A DNA stretch of 64,000 nucleotides. It comes from Thalassotalea psychrophila. Lineage in GTDB: Bacteria; Pseudomonadota; Gammaproteobacteria; Enterobacterales; Alteromonadaceae. The stretch spans positions 1,984,001 to 2,048,000 of the forward strand of contig NZ_CP134145.1 of the NCBI RefSeq assembly GCF_031583595.1, in the 5' to 3' direction. The notes under the pieces were generated by a model that did no database searches, was not told where the DNA came from, and saw only the letters and a list, made by a program, of their open reading frames with translations. Positions 37,232-46,536 of this stretch are shown here, piece after piece (position 1 is the first letter of the stretch; every line of letters begins with the position of its first letter). The position numbers were made by a program, and so were the translations under genes.

Positions 37232-40200
37232 GTGAAAAAATTAAGTATATTAACTACCAGTATTCGTAGCGCTCTTATTGTCGGTATGATCGGCAGTGTC
37301 AATGCCTACGCCGTACAGGAAGAAGACGTTGCAGTAACAACGGTTGCGCAAGTTGAAATTGAAGAAGTTGTTGAAGAAGAGAGTGACGTTGAACGCATTG
37401 AAGTTACTGGATCTCGTATTAAACAAATCGACTTTGAAGGACCAAGCCCAGTAACGGTAATTAGCGCTGCAGAATTGCAAGCCAAAGGTTTTGCTACGGC
37501 GTTTGATGCATTAAAAGATTTAACCTCAAATACCGGTACCACCCAAGGTGCTGAATCGGCTGCTACTGGTGGTTTTACACCAAACGCACAAACGGTAAGT
37601 TTACGTGGTTTAGGCAATAATCAGGTGCTAATTCTAGTGAATGGTCGCCGTATGGCTGATTACCCAAGCCCTTATAATGGCCAGGGTAACTTTGTTAACT
37701 TGTCGGCAATTCCTGCGGTAGCCATTGAACGCATTGAAGTGTTAACCGCTGGTGCATCGGCTATATATGGTTCAGATGCGGTTGCTGGTGTTATGAACAT
37801 TATCACTAAAAAAGATGTTGAAGATACGACCGTAGCTATTAAAGGTGGTGTTACCACTGAAGGCGGCGGTGAAGAAGGGCGTTTTCAAATTGTTTCTGGC
37901 ATAAGTGATAACAATTACAGCTTAACCGGCGCACTTGAATTTCAAACCCAAAAGAAAATTTTAGCTTCCGATCGTAAATGGATGGACAGTGTCGAAGATG
38001 GTCCTGCAGGTCATACCTATTTAGACCGTGGTATCGTAGTTGTTGACGAATTAGCTCGCTATGAAGGTTTTTACCGCAATGATGAAGAGTATTTTGATGA
38101 TGAAGATGAGTTTCTTCGTCCAGCTCGTTACATTTCACCAGCAAATAGTGCTTGTCAAAACTCTGGCACCGGCTATATCCCAACCGATCGAATAGATAAC
38201 GAAGGTGAAGATGATGAATACAACTGGGGCGATTACTGTGGTACAGACAACACAGGTACGCGCACCATTCGTAATAACCGTGACACAGTGTCGGCTTATT
38301 TAAGTGGTATTTATGACTTAACCGACGATGTTTCAGTATTCGCCGATGTACTTTACTCATACCAGGAAGCAGAGTATCGAAGCGGTTTTCATTACTTCAA
38401 TGAAGAAATGATGATTGATGTTAGTGAAGACGGTACTGGCGAAAATGACAGCAATTTATTGCCTCTAGAAAATGACGGCTTTGCCGGCACCGGTGTTGAA
38501 GACTGGAAGTGGGTGACTCATCAACGTTTCTTTTCTGAAGATGAAATTGGCTTTAAAGACGGTAATGTTGAAGATACCTCGTTAATGGTGAATGTTGGCC
38601 TTAAAGGTGTTGTTCTTGATGAGTATGACTGGGAACTAACTTTCAGCCGCAGTGATAACCAAAGTGACAGTTATTCAACCCAGTTAAAAGAAGAGCAAGT
38701 TAAAAAGTATTTCTTAGGTACACAGCATGACATCAGTTTTGGTGATGCCGTATTTCGTGGTTACGATGGCGTAAATACTATCGGTTTGTATGATCCTTTA
38801 TCAGAGCAAGCGAAAGCAGATTTAGCCGGTACTCAATGGCAAGCGTCTGAGTCATATTCAAACGCGGTAAGCGCTGTTATTTCAGGCGTAGCCTGGGAGA
38901 TGGATCATGGTGATGCGATGTTTGCTGCAGTGCTTGAATGGAATGAGCAAGGCTATGACATGATGTTGGACGACCGTACATTAGCCAAAGAAGATGAAAA
39001 TGGCTACCGTGAAGGTTGGTATAACTTAACCGGCAGTATTGGTGGCGGTGATCGTTCTCGCTACGCCGTTGGTCTTGAATTACAAATTCCGGTTACCGAG
39101 CAAATTTTAGCGTCTTTAGCGGGCCGTTATGATGAATATGAAGATGGCACTACTGATATTGGTGGTCGTTTTACCCCGCAAGTAGGGCTTAGCTATACAC
39201 CGATAGATAGCCTGTTATTACGTGGTACGTGGGGAACAAGTTTTAAAGCGCCAGATATGCACCGTGTGTTTGCTGAAGAAGGTGGTTACTACACCAACGC
39301 TGCCGATATTGTTGGTTGTGAGGTTGCTTACTATGAAGGTCTTAAAGACGAAGACGGTGAATTCCCTGATGACCTTGATCCGGTAGATGATAAGTTTGAC
39401 TTGGACAATTCACAATGTGGCGCGCAATCTATTAAAGGTAGTACCGCTGGCTCTAAAACCTTAAAAGAAGAAGAAGGTACTTCTTATGGTTTAGGGTTGG
39501 TTTGGGAAGCAACTGAAGATCTAAACATTACTGTTGACTGGTATAAAATTGAAATTGAACAACTTGTTATCAGCGAAAGCTTACAAGGCGTACTAGTCAA
39601 TGAGTTTTACTGTCAGGACCGTAGCGATGAAGATTTATACCCTGATTTTGCCGACCAAAACGATCGTCCAGATATCGAACCTGGCTCTGCATTTTGTCAA
39701 AACAACAGTGATAAAATCATTGATGATGTAGACGATTGGGCTAATGTTGGACCATTTGGTCGTGAAATTAGCTCTGTATTTACTTCACATGAAAATGCCG
39801 CCAAGCAAATGGTTGAAGGCATCGATGCTAAGGTTAACTATAAACTAGAAACCAGCTCTGGTGATTTCTTCCTAAACCTTGGCTGGACTCACACTCTAGA
39901 CTCTAGCTATCAGGCGACTGAAGATGGCGAAGAAGTTCACACTCGTGACCTTTGGTGGAACTCAGCAGCACGCTCGGTAATGAATGGTTCATTAACTTGG
40001 ATGCAAAATGACTATTCATTAACACTAAGTGGTCGTCGTGTTGGCTCTACGCCAATTATGAATCCGCCGAAGGAGTTTGGTGATGAAAACAGTTACTTTT
40101 ATGAAAGAGTACAACGAGTTGATCCTTACTACACCTTTAACTTAACTGGCGGTTGGGCTGTTTATAACAACTTATTTGTTTCTGCCCAAGTGGTTAACCT

Positions 40201-40321
40201 ATTTAATCCACGTCCACCAAAAGATCAAACAGCATACAGCTGGCCATATTTCAATGGTGGTGCCTATGGTGGTGCAGCAGTAGGACGTACTGTATCTGCT
40301 GAATTGAGTTATAAATTCTAA
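37232..40321 (+). CDS. TonB-dependent outer-membrane receptor
   Basis: A 1029-residue receptor. A signal sequence (about residues 1-28) is followed by an acidic linker and a TonB-box-like segment (RIEVTGSRIK). The plug domain shows SPVTVISAAELQAKG, VSLRGLGNNQVLILVNGRR and GASAIYGSDAVAGVMNIITKK. A 22-strand-type barrel ends in ELSYKF with the C-terminal Phe. The start is the GTG at 37232, behind TTGGAAAC, rather than the upstream TTG. The barrel contains many acidic Asp/Glu loops. It follows the subtilase by 99 bases, so import of peptides or a cofactor released by that protease is plausible. The substrate is not known. Confidence 0.95.
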   Translation: MKKLSILTTSIRSALIVGMIGSVNAYAVQEEDVAVTTVAQVEIEEVVEEESDVERIEVTGSRIKQIDFEGPSPVTVISAAELQAKGFATAFDALKDLTSNTGTTQGAESAATGGFTPNAQTVSLRGLGNNQVLILVNGRRMADYPSPYNGQGNFVNLSAIPAVAIERIEVLTAGASAIYGSDAVAGVMNIITKKDVEDTTVAIKGGVTTEGGGEEGRFQIVSGISDNNYSLTGALEFQTQKKILASDRKWMDSVEDGPAGHTYLDRGIVVVDELARYEGFYRNDEEYFDDEDEFLRPARYISPANSACQNSGTGYIPTDRIDNEGEDDEYNWGDYCGTDNTGTRTIRNNRDTVSAYLSGIYDLTDDVSVFADVLYSYQEAEYRSGFHYFNEEMMIDVSEDGTGENDSNLLPLENDGFAGTGVEDWKWVTHQRFFSEDEIGFKDGNVEDTSLMVNVGLKGVVLDEYDWELTFSRSDNQSDSYSTQLKEEQVKKYFLGTQHDISFGDAVFRGYDGVNTIGLYDPLSEQAKADLAGTQWQASESYSNAVSAVISGVAWEMDHGDAMFAAVLEWNEQGYDMMLDDRTLAKEDENGYREGWYNLTGSIGGGDRSRYAVGLELQIPVTEQILASLAGRYDEYEDGTTDIGGRFTPQVGLSYTPIDSLLLRGTWGTSFKAPDMHRVFAEEGGYYTNAADIVGCEVAYYEGLKDEDGEFPDDLDPVDDKFDLDNSQCGAQSIKGSTAGSKTLKEEEGTSYGLGLVWEATEDLNITVDWYKIEIEQLVISESLQGVLVNEFYCQDRSDEDLYPDFADQNDRPDIEPGSAFCQNNSDKIIDDVDDWANVGPFGREISSVFTSHENAAKQMVEGIDAKVNYKLETSSGDFFLNLGWTHTLDSSYQATEDGEEVHTRDLWWNSAARSVMNGSLTWMQNDYSLTLSGRRVGSTPIMNPPKEFGDENSYFYERVQRVDPYYTFNLTGGWAVYNNLFVSAQVVNLFNPRPPKDQTAYSWPYFNGGAYGGAAVGRTVSAELSYKF

Positions 40322-40340
40322 TCATAGAGTAAGCCAAATA

Positions 40341-40365
40341 GAGCAGGCAAAATGTTTGCCTGCTC
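40341..40365 (+). promoter_or_regulatory. Perfect hairpin between TonB receptor and LRR lipoprotein genes
   Basis: GAGCAGGCAAA-ATG-TTTGCCTGCTC, an 11-bp perfect stem starting 19 bases past the receptor stop. The following bases (AAATAAG) lack a T-run, so it may limit read-through or protect the upstream mRNA. Confidence 0.5.
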
Positions 40366-40404
40366 AAATAAGTTACTGTGAATAAATTAATAGTGAGAAG
40401 CCTA

Positions 40405-43400
40405 ATGGCCAATTATAAAAACATGTTTAAGAGTTCAAGCTTAAGCTTGCTAGTTGCATCGGTATTACTGACCGGTTGTGGCGGCGATGACGCGGCAGAG
40501 TTAAGCGTTGAAAAGTTTGACCCAACCGTTTCAATAGAAACAAAAGCGTTGTCTATTTTTGAACGCGAAGAAGTGGTATTAAATGCCGATGCATTTGATA
40601 AAAATGGCACAATTGTAAGTTATGAATGGACAATTACCAATCCTAACCAAGCACCGATCACCTTAGCAGGTGCTGATACTAAACAAGTGAGTTTTACTAC
40701 ACCTGAAGTTACTTATGGTGATGAAAATCTTGAATATAAAATTAAAGTAACTGTTACCGATGATGAAGGTAATACCGTACAAGACAGTGTTAACGTTACA
40801 AATAAGCCGATCGTTGAAGAAGTTAAACTTTACGGCCAAGTAAAATATATTATTCAACCTATCATTACCGCCTATGTAGGTGATCAGGTAATCACCATTG
40901 AAGATAGTAAAAGTTATTCCGATGGTATTTATGATTTTGATCTAATTGTTGATGAAAACAACGTTGATGAGATGATCAAATTAGTGGTTAATGGCCGTGA
41001 ATCGATTACTTCAAGTACCGGTATAGTGGTACATGTTGGTCAGCAAAATGTTGAGTATGTATCGTTATTGCCAAACATCAAAACCTTGCAAAGTCGTCAT
41101 GGCGCGAACGAAGCCCTAGAAAGTTTCGAAGAATTTGGTCTTAATATCAATGCTATGACTACGGCACAATTTGTGTTGGCAACTGAGCTAGCTAAATCGC
41201 AACTAAGCGCTGAAGTTGAGCCAAGCTTAGCCGATATTTTCGCATTACTACCAATATTCAATGGTGAAGTAGCAGTAGTTGATGGCGGTCGTCATTATGA
41301 TGCATTAACGCTTGCGGCGATAATTCATAGCTTGATCTCCCTAGAAGGTGAAGAAACGTTAGCCACTATTCCTGAGGAAATGAAAACTACGCTTGAGTAT
41401 GTATCGCAATCAATGTCAACATCTTCAGTAGCAGCATTAAAAGCTAAGATTGTTAACGCCATTGGTTTAGAACGTTTTACTGAAATCGGTATACAAATTG
41501 GTGAAGATGGCAACTACGTTAAAGTGCGTGATACCGATTTTGATGGCAAACTTGATAATGTAGACGACGATATCGACGGTGATGGTGTTTATAATTTACC
41601 TGACTCTTTACCCAAAGATTTTGCCCCATATGACAGCGAACGTTCAAGCCCTGTATTTGCTGACCTATTCTGGGGAAAAGATGGTCATGATGGTCACTTA
41701 CTACATTGTATTTTCAAAAGTCAAAGTGAGAAGGTTACCTGGAATTTTAGTGATTCTGAGTCGAGCCTAAGTAGAGATTATTTCGAGAGTAAATTGCTTA
41801 ATGAAATTGAGGTTATTGACTGCACGGGTGAACCTGCTACAACAGACCTTGAACATCTACAGTATTTCACCAGTCTTAAATTTCTTGCTTTACCTGACAC
41901 CGATATATCTGTTATCCCTGATATTACAGTTTGGTCACAAATGACCGAATTAGAATATCTCGATTTATCAAATGCTAAAATTACTGACTTTTCAGTTATT
42001 GCTAATTTCACTAAGTTAACAACGTTGAAATTAGCCAGAAATGCTTTAATTGACTTAGGCTTTTTGCAAAATTTAGCCAATGTTGAAGTGTTAGATTTAT
42101 CGGGTAATTTACTTTCTAACATTGAAAAACTGGCAAGCTTTAACCAGTTAACTGAGCTTACGTTATCAAATAATGATATTACTACTGTCGCAGGTGTCGA
42201 ATCATTTACCGGCTTAACTCAGTTAAAATTAGACAATAATAACTTATCAGATTTGCCAAGCTTGGCAGGTTTAAATGAGTTAAGTGTTTTTAAAGTTGAT
42301 AACAATCAAATTGGCGTACTACCTGAGTTTTCAACAAGTGCGGTATTGACGGAATTAGCAATTCATAATAATGAAATTGTTGATTTAACTCCAATCGCCG
42401 GATTCAATACACTAACGACACTGAATTTAGATCACAATAAAATTGTCTCGCTTGACTCGTTGACCAGCTTTACTGAATTAACGCAATTAACAGCAAATAA
42501 CAATGCAATAAATGACATTAGTGAGTTAGTTAACTTAACTCTGTTAAGTACTCTTTCTCTAAATAATAACCAAATAACTGATCTTAGTTCCTTAGCAGGA
42601 CTAGAAGATCTGACTACATTAAATTTAACCAATAACAACATTGCTGATATTAGCTCATTAGCTAATGTAAGCATTAAAGATAAGTTGCTATTAGATACTA
42701 ATTTATTAATTGATATTACTGCCATTTTAGCTTGGGCAGAACTGCCTGAATATATGGATTTACGTGCCAATAGCATTAGTTGTGAAGACGATGCTAGTCT
42801 AAAAGAGTTAGCAGATGTTGATACTTACGTGAAAGATGCTGAGGGTAATATTATTAAAATTATCACGCACACTTACTTTGGTGACTGTATCGAGAAATTG
42901 ATTCCTACACATAAGCCGTTTTCAAATACTTCTCTATTAGATGTTTTTGATGCAGGAGCAGTGCAAGAAGGTGGTGATTATGAGTATTTAAATGGTGGAA
43001 TGAAAGAGTCATTCAATGAGCACGTTAGTTGTTTGTACTATGAATTAACTATGTATGCGCCAATCTGTGTGAATAGTCCAATGAACCAAGGTGGAGGTTT
43101 ACTCTGTTATGCGGTTAACAATGACGAGTTAGATGCTTATCGCTTAGATCCTGATACTCATGTTAAAGATAAAGATGCTACACAAATGTTTTGTGTAAAC
43201 CCATTTATTGAAGAGTTTTCTATTGCCTTTGACATACATAGAGAGTCGGCTGCCGCGTATCAACCTGGCCAGCCATTTGTAGATGACTTCAGTAAACGCC
43301 ATATTATGAACTTGCTTAACAGCCATCATAGGGAAGTTAATATTAATGCAGAAGGTTATTCAGACCTTAATTCGTGTGCATTACAAGAAAGCGGTGACTA

Positions 43401-43653
43401 TGTGTGTACCATGACCAGTAAGCGCTTTTCTCAGCCGGTGACCTGGTTACAAGATAATGAACATGGCGGCTTTCCTGAATGTTCTGGTTTAGCTGAAACC
43501 ACTATTGCTACCTGTCGTCCAAGGTTTTTGGCACCTGAGAATGTTGATAAATATGACTTCACTTTAGATATCAGTGAAGCGGCAAGAACCTACATTCCAC
43601 GTGTAGAATTTGTACCTGAATGTGGTACGCAACAATCATCGTGTGAACAATAA
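40405..43653 (+). CDS. Leucine-rich-repeat surface lipoprotein 1
   Basis: A 1082-residue lipoprotein with lipobox LLTGC and Cys24-25 lipidated. It has a PKD-like domain (about residues 40-130), a beta-rich middle and an Asp-rich calcium-type motif (DVDDDIDGDGVYNLPDSLP, near 390). Internalin-like leucine-rich repeats of about 21-22 residues span about 477-790 (LTELTLSNNDITTVAGVESF). The conserved C-terminal region (about 830-1075) is Cys-rich. That C-terminal region is also in the paralogue at 43919, and part of it in the pseudo-protease. The ATG at 40405 has GAGAAG upstream; a GTG at 40378 is in frame but lacks a ribosome-binding site. It probably binds protein ligands at the cell surface. 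Confidence 0.88.
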   Translation: MANYKNMFKSSSLSLLVASVLLTGCGGDDAAELSVEKFDPTVSIETKALSIFEREEVVLNADAFDKNGTIVSYEWTITNPNQAPITLAGADTKQVSFTTPEVTYGDENLEYKIKVTVTDDEGNTVQDSVNVTNKPIVEEVKLYGQVKYIIQPIITAYVGDQVITIEDSKSYSDGIYDFDLIVDENNVDEMIKLVVNGRESITSSTGIVVHVGQQNVEYVSLLPNIKTLQSRHGANEALESFEEFGLNINAMTTAQFVLATELAKSQLSAEVEPSLADIFALLPIFNGEVAVVDGGRHYDALTLAAIIHSLISLEGEETLATIPEEMKTTLEYVSQSMSTSSVAALKAKIVNAIGLERFTEIGIQIGEDGNYVKVRDTDFDGKLDNVDDDIDGDGVYNLPDSLPKDFAPYDSERSSPVFADLFWGKDGHDGHLLHCIFKSQSEKVTWNFSDSESSLSRDYFESKLLNEIEVIDCTGEPATTDLEHLQYFTSLKFLALPDTDISVIPDITVWSQMTELEYLDLSNAKITDFSVIANFTKLTTLKLARNALIDLGFLQNLANVEVLDLSGNLLSNIEKLASFNQLTELTLSNNDITTVAGVESFTGLTQLKLDNNNLSDLPSLAGLNELSVFKVDNNQIGVLPEFSTSAVLTELAIHNNEIVDLTPIAGFNTLTTLNLDHNKIVSLDSLTSFTELTQLTANNNAINDISELVNLTLLSTLSLNNNQITDLSSLAGLEDLTTLNLTNNNIADISSLANVSIKDKLLLDTNLLIDITAILAWAELPEYMDLRANSISCEDDASLKELADVDTYVKDAEGNIIKIITHTYFGDCIEKLIPTHKPFSNTSLLDVFDAGAVQEGGDYEYLNGGMKESFNEHVSCLYYELTMYAPICVNSPMNQGGGLLCYAVNNDELDAYRLDPDTHVKDKDATQMFCVNPFIEEFSIAFDIHRESAAAYQPGQPFVDDFSKRHIMNLLNSHHREVNINAEGYSDLNSCALQESGDYVCTMTSKRFSQPVTWLQDNEHGGFPECSGLAETTIATCRPRFLAPENVDKYDFTLDISEAARTYIPRVEFVPECGTQQSSCEQ

Positions 43654-43677
43654 ATTTAAACATTAATAATGACAAAC

Positions 43678-43710
43678 AAGGCTTGCACTGGAAACAGTGC
43701 AAGCCTTTTT
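43678..43710 (+). terminator. Rho-independent terminator after LRR lipoprotein 1
   Basis: AAGGCTTGCACTG-GAAA-CAGTGCAAGCCTT plus three more T. A perfect 13-bp stem with a GNRA tetraloop starts 25 bases past the stop. It marks the end of the 28256-43653 unit. Confidence 0.93.
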
Positions 43711-43918
43711 GGTTCAGCGATTAAAAGTTTTATGTAAATCTTTTGTGTATTTATTGTATCGATTTCTTTGAAAATTTAATGTTCAGTTTATTGTAAATGT
43801 TTTTCTGGTTAGCTATTTATAGTGTTTAACATTGGAAAAATAGTGTTGCATCTATGAATGTCGAGACACTATTTTATTAAATTCAATGGTTTATGTAGAT
43901 GGATTTAACGGGAAAACT

Positions 43919-46450
43919 ATGTCTAACAATGTAAATTTCAACAGGATTGCTTTAACTTTAATTACCTCTTTAATGCTTACCGCCTGTGGCGGAGGCGGAG
44001 GAGGGGGCTCTGAACCAACTCCTGAGCCTCCAGCTCAGCAAGCTCCGGTGGACTCAGATGGTGACGGCTTTAGCAATGATGATGAAACGGCCGCGGGCTC
44101 TGATCCTGAAAATGCTAACAGCACACCGAATGATATTGATGGCGATAGCTTTAACAATGACGATGAAACGGCCGCAGGCTCTGACCCGTCAAATGCTAAT
44201 AGCACACCGAATGATATTGATGGCGATAGCTTTAACAACGACGATGAAACGGCTGCAGGCTCTGATCTAACAAATACTAGCAGCATTCCAAATGACATTG
44301 ATGGTGACGGCTTTAGCAATGATGATGAAACAGCAGCAGGCTCTGAATCTACAAATATAAATAGTACACCTGAAGATATTGATGGAGATGGCTCACCAAA
44401 TAAAGAGGACTTAGATGATGATAATGATGGTGTAACTGACATTGATGAGTTATCAGCTAATACTAATCCTTTTGATGCTAGTGATTTTCCAACTGATATA
44501 GACAATGATGGCACCTTCGATTACAAAGATGATGATATTGATGGTGACGGCTTTGCTAATTCTGATGAAAGTAACAATGAAACAGACCCATACGATCCAC
44601 AATCAGAACCGTTAAATGATGTTGACGGCGATAAAATATCTGATCTGAACGATGATGATATTGATGGCGACGGCGTTTATAATTTACCCGATTCTTTACC
44701 GAGAGATTTTGCCCCGTATGATAGCGAACGCTCAATGCCGGTACTTGCCGATTTGAACTGGGGCACAAATGGCACGAATGGTACATTGTTAACATGTATT
44801 ATGAGCAATGTTCCCGATGAGCAAAGGAGCGAGTTTTTTGAACAGCGATTGCTTAACAGCATCGAAACAATTGATTGCTCACTGACAAATGTGACTGAAG
44901 ATTTTAACAATCTGCAATACTTTACTGGACTTAAAACCTTAATATTACCAAGCAGCGATTTTGTAGATCTTTCCGTATTGGCGTCAATGACAGAATTAGA
45001 AAATCTCGATTTATCAAACGCTGGGGCTACAGACTTCACTATTATTGCTAACTTAACGCAGTTAACGTCATTAAATTTGGCCGCAAATGGGTTAACTAAC
45101 CTAGATTTTTTGGTTAACTTAGCCAATGTAGAACTGCTGAATTTATCGAATAACGATATTTCAAGTATTGAAGCATTAGCTAATTTTACTGGTTTAACCG
45201 AGTTAAGTTTGTCTAACAATAACTTAGAAAGTGTCTCTGGAATTGAATCGTTTACCGGTTTAACCAAGCTAGAGCTAGACAGCAATAACTTAATAACCTT
45301 ACCAAGCTTAGCCGGGCTAACAGAGTTATCTGCTGACAATAACGAAATAAGTGACCTTGGTAACTTAGGAAGTTCTGATAAATTAATCACACTTTCGTTA
45401 AGCAATAATCAAATAACTGATATTTCAGCGCTGGCACAATTATCATCGTTAACAACATTAACTTTAACCAACAATAATATTGCTGATATTAGTGCTTTAG
45501 CCAATTTAAGGATAGCGGATAAACTCCTACTAGATGCTAATTTATTAACTGATATCTCCAGTATTCTAGCCTGGACCGAGCTACCTAAATTTATTGACCT
45601 TCGCGAGAACCAAATCAGTTGCCAAGATGGGGCCAGTTTAAAAGCGTTAGCAGATATTGACACTGTTGTTAAAGATCAAGATGGCAATACGATTGAAGTT
45701 ATAACGCACACTTATTTTGGTGATTGTGTTGAAGTATTAATAGCTACCCACAGTCCATTTTCAAGCATCGCACTCCTAGATTTTTTTGAAGCAGCAAGTG
45801 TTGTTGAAGGGGGCGAGTATGAGTATTTAAATGGCGCAATGAAAGAGTCAAATGGTGAACATGTTAATTGTTTATATTATGAATTAACCATGCATGCGCC
45901 GGTATGTTGGAATAGTCCTATGAATCAAGGCGGTGGAGCAGAGTGTTTTGCCGTTAATAATGACGAATTAAGCGCTTATTTACTCAACCCTGATACTTAT
46001 GTAGCACAGGCTAACTCCACGCAAATGTTTTGCGATAATCAAATCATCGATGAGTTTTCGATTGGTTTTGATTTGCATAAAGAATCAGCCCCTTCATATC
46101 AACCAGGGCAGCCTTTTGTTGATGATTTTACTAAACGACATATTATGACTTTGCTTAACAGCCACCATAGAGAAGTCAATTTTGATGGCCGCTATGCTCA
46201 GCTTAATAGTTGTGCTCCAATAGCAGATGGTGAATTTGAATGTACGATGACCAGTCTTCGTTTTTCTCAACCTGTTACTTGGACTCAAGATAATGATTAT
46301 GGTGCATTTCCTGAGTGCTCAGGTCTAGCTGGTACAACTACTGCGACTTGTCGACCAAGGCTTTTAGCTCCAGAAAATGAAGAATTGTATGACTTTACAT
46401 TAGATATAAGTGAAGCAGCAAGAACCTACATACCTCGTGAAGATTTTTAA
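43919..46450 (+). CDS. Leucine-rich-repeat surface lipoprotein 2 with thrombospondin-3-type repeats
   Basis: An 843-residue paralogue of the lipoprotein at 40405. The lipobox is LTAC followed by a polyglycine tract. There are four 27-residue Asp-rich calcium-binding-type repeats (about residues 45-152; DIDGDSFNNDDETAAGSD) and further type-3 motifs to about 260. Leucine-rich repeats span about 327-560. The C-terminal region (about 580-840) is nearly collinear with that of the first paralogue (FECTMTSLRFSQPVTW). The PKD and middle domains of the first are replaced by the Asp-rich repeats. The start at 43919 follows AACGGGAAAACT. It has its own upstream region and terminator, so it is a separate transcript. 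Confidence 0.9.
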   Translation: MSNNVNFNRIALTLITSLMLTACGGGGGGGSEPTPEPPAQQAPVDSDGDGFSNDDETAAGSDPENANSTPNDIDGDSFNNDDETAAGSDPSNANSTPNDIDGDSFNNDDETAAGSDLTNTSSIPNDIDGDGFSNDDETAAGSESTNINSTPEDIDGDGSPNKEDLDDDNDGVTDIDELSANTNPFDASDFPTDIDNDGTFDYKDDDIDGDGFANSDESNNETDPYDPQSEPLNDVDGDKISDLNDDDIDGDGVYNLPDSLPRDFAPYDSERSMPVLADLNWGTNGTNGTLLTCIMSNVPDEQRSEFFEQRLLNSIETIDCSLTNVTEDFNNLQYFTGLKTLILPSSDFVDLSVLASMTELENLDLSNAGATDFTIIANLTQLTSLNLAANGLTNLDFLVNLANVELLNLSNNDISSIEALANFTGLTELSLSNNNLESVSGIESFTGLTKLELDSNNLITLPSLAGLTELSADNNEISDLGNLGSSDKLITLSLSNNQITDISALAQLSSLTTLTLTNNNIADISALANLRIADKLLLDANLLTDISSILAWTELPKFIDLRENQISCQDGASLKALADIDTVVKDQDGNTIEVITHTYFGDCVEVLIATHSPFSSIALLDFFEAASVVEGGEYEYLNGAMKESNGEHVNCLYYELTMHAPVCWNSPMNQGGGAECFAVNNDELSAYLLNPDTYVAQANSTQMFCDNQIIDEFSIGFDLHKESAPSYQPGQPFVDDFTKRHIMTLLNSHHREVNFDGRYAQLNSCAPIADGEFECTMTSLRFSQPVTWTQDNDYGAFPECSGLAGTTTATCRPRLLAPENEELYDFTLDISEAARTYIPREDF
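44051..44374 (+). repeat. Four 81-bp tandem repeats inside the LRR lipoprotein 2 gene
   Basis: Each 81-bp unit encodes 27 residues starting D-x-DGD-x-F-x-NDDETAAGS. Units 2 and 3 are almost identical in DNA and there are no length changes. A fifth, diverged copy starts at 44375. Recent expansion by slippage or unequal crossover is likely. Confidence 0.9.
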
Positions 46451-46498
46451 GAGAACTGTGGGGCTCATTGTAACTAGTAGCTCCGAGAAGGTTAAGTA

Positions 46499-46536
46499 AA
46501 AAGGCTTGAAGTGTATAAACACTTCGAGCCTTTTTT
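46499..46536 (+). terminator. Rho-independent terminator after LRR lipoprotein 2
   Basis: AGGCTTGAAGTG-TATAAA-CACTTCGAGCCT followed by TTTTT, with an A-run before it. One G-U pair is in the stem. Confidence 0.9.

Noticed and set aside
44035..44514. Possible CRISPR-like array or antisense gene over the Asp-rich repeats
   Set aside because: The repeats are contiguous in-frame 81-bp units with no spacers, and the sense strand encodes calcium-type motifs.
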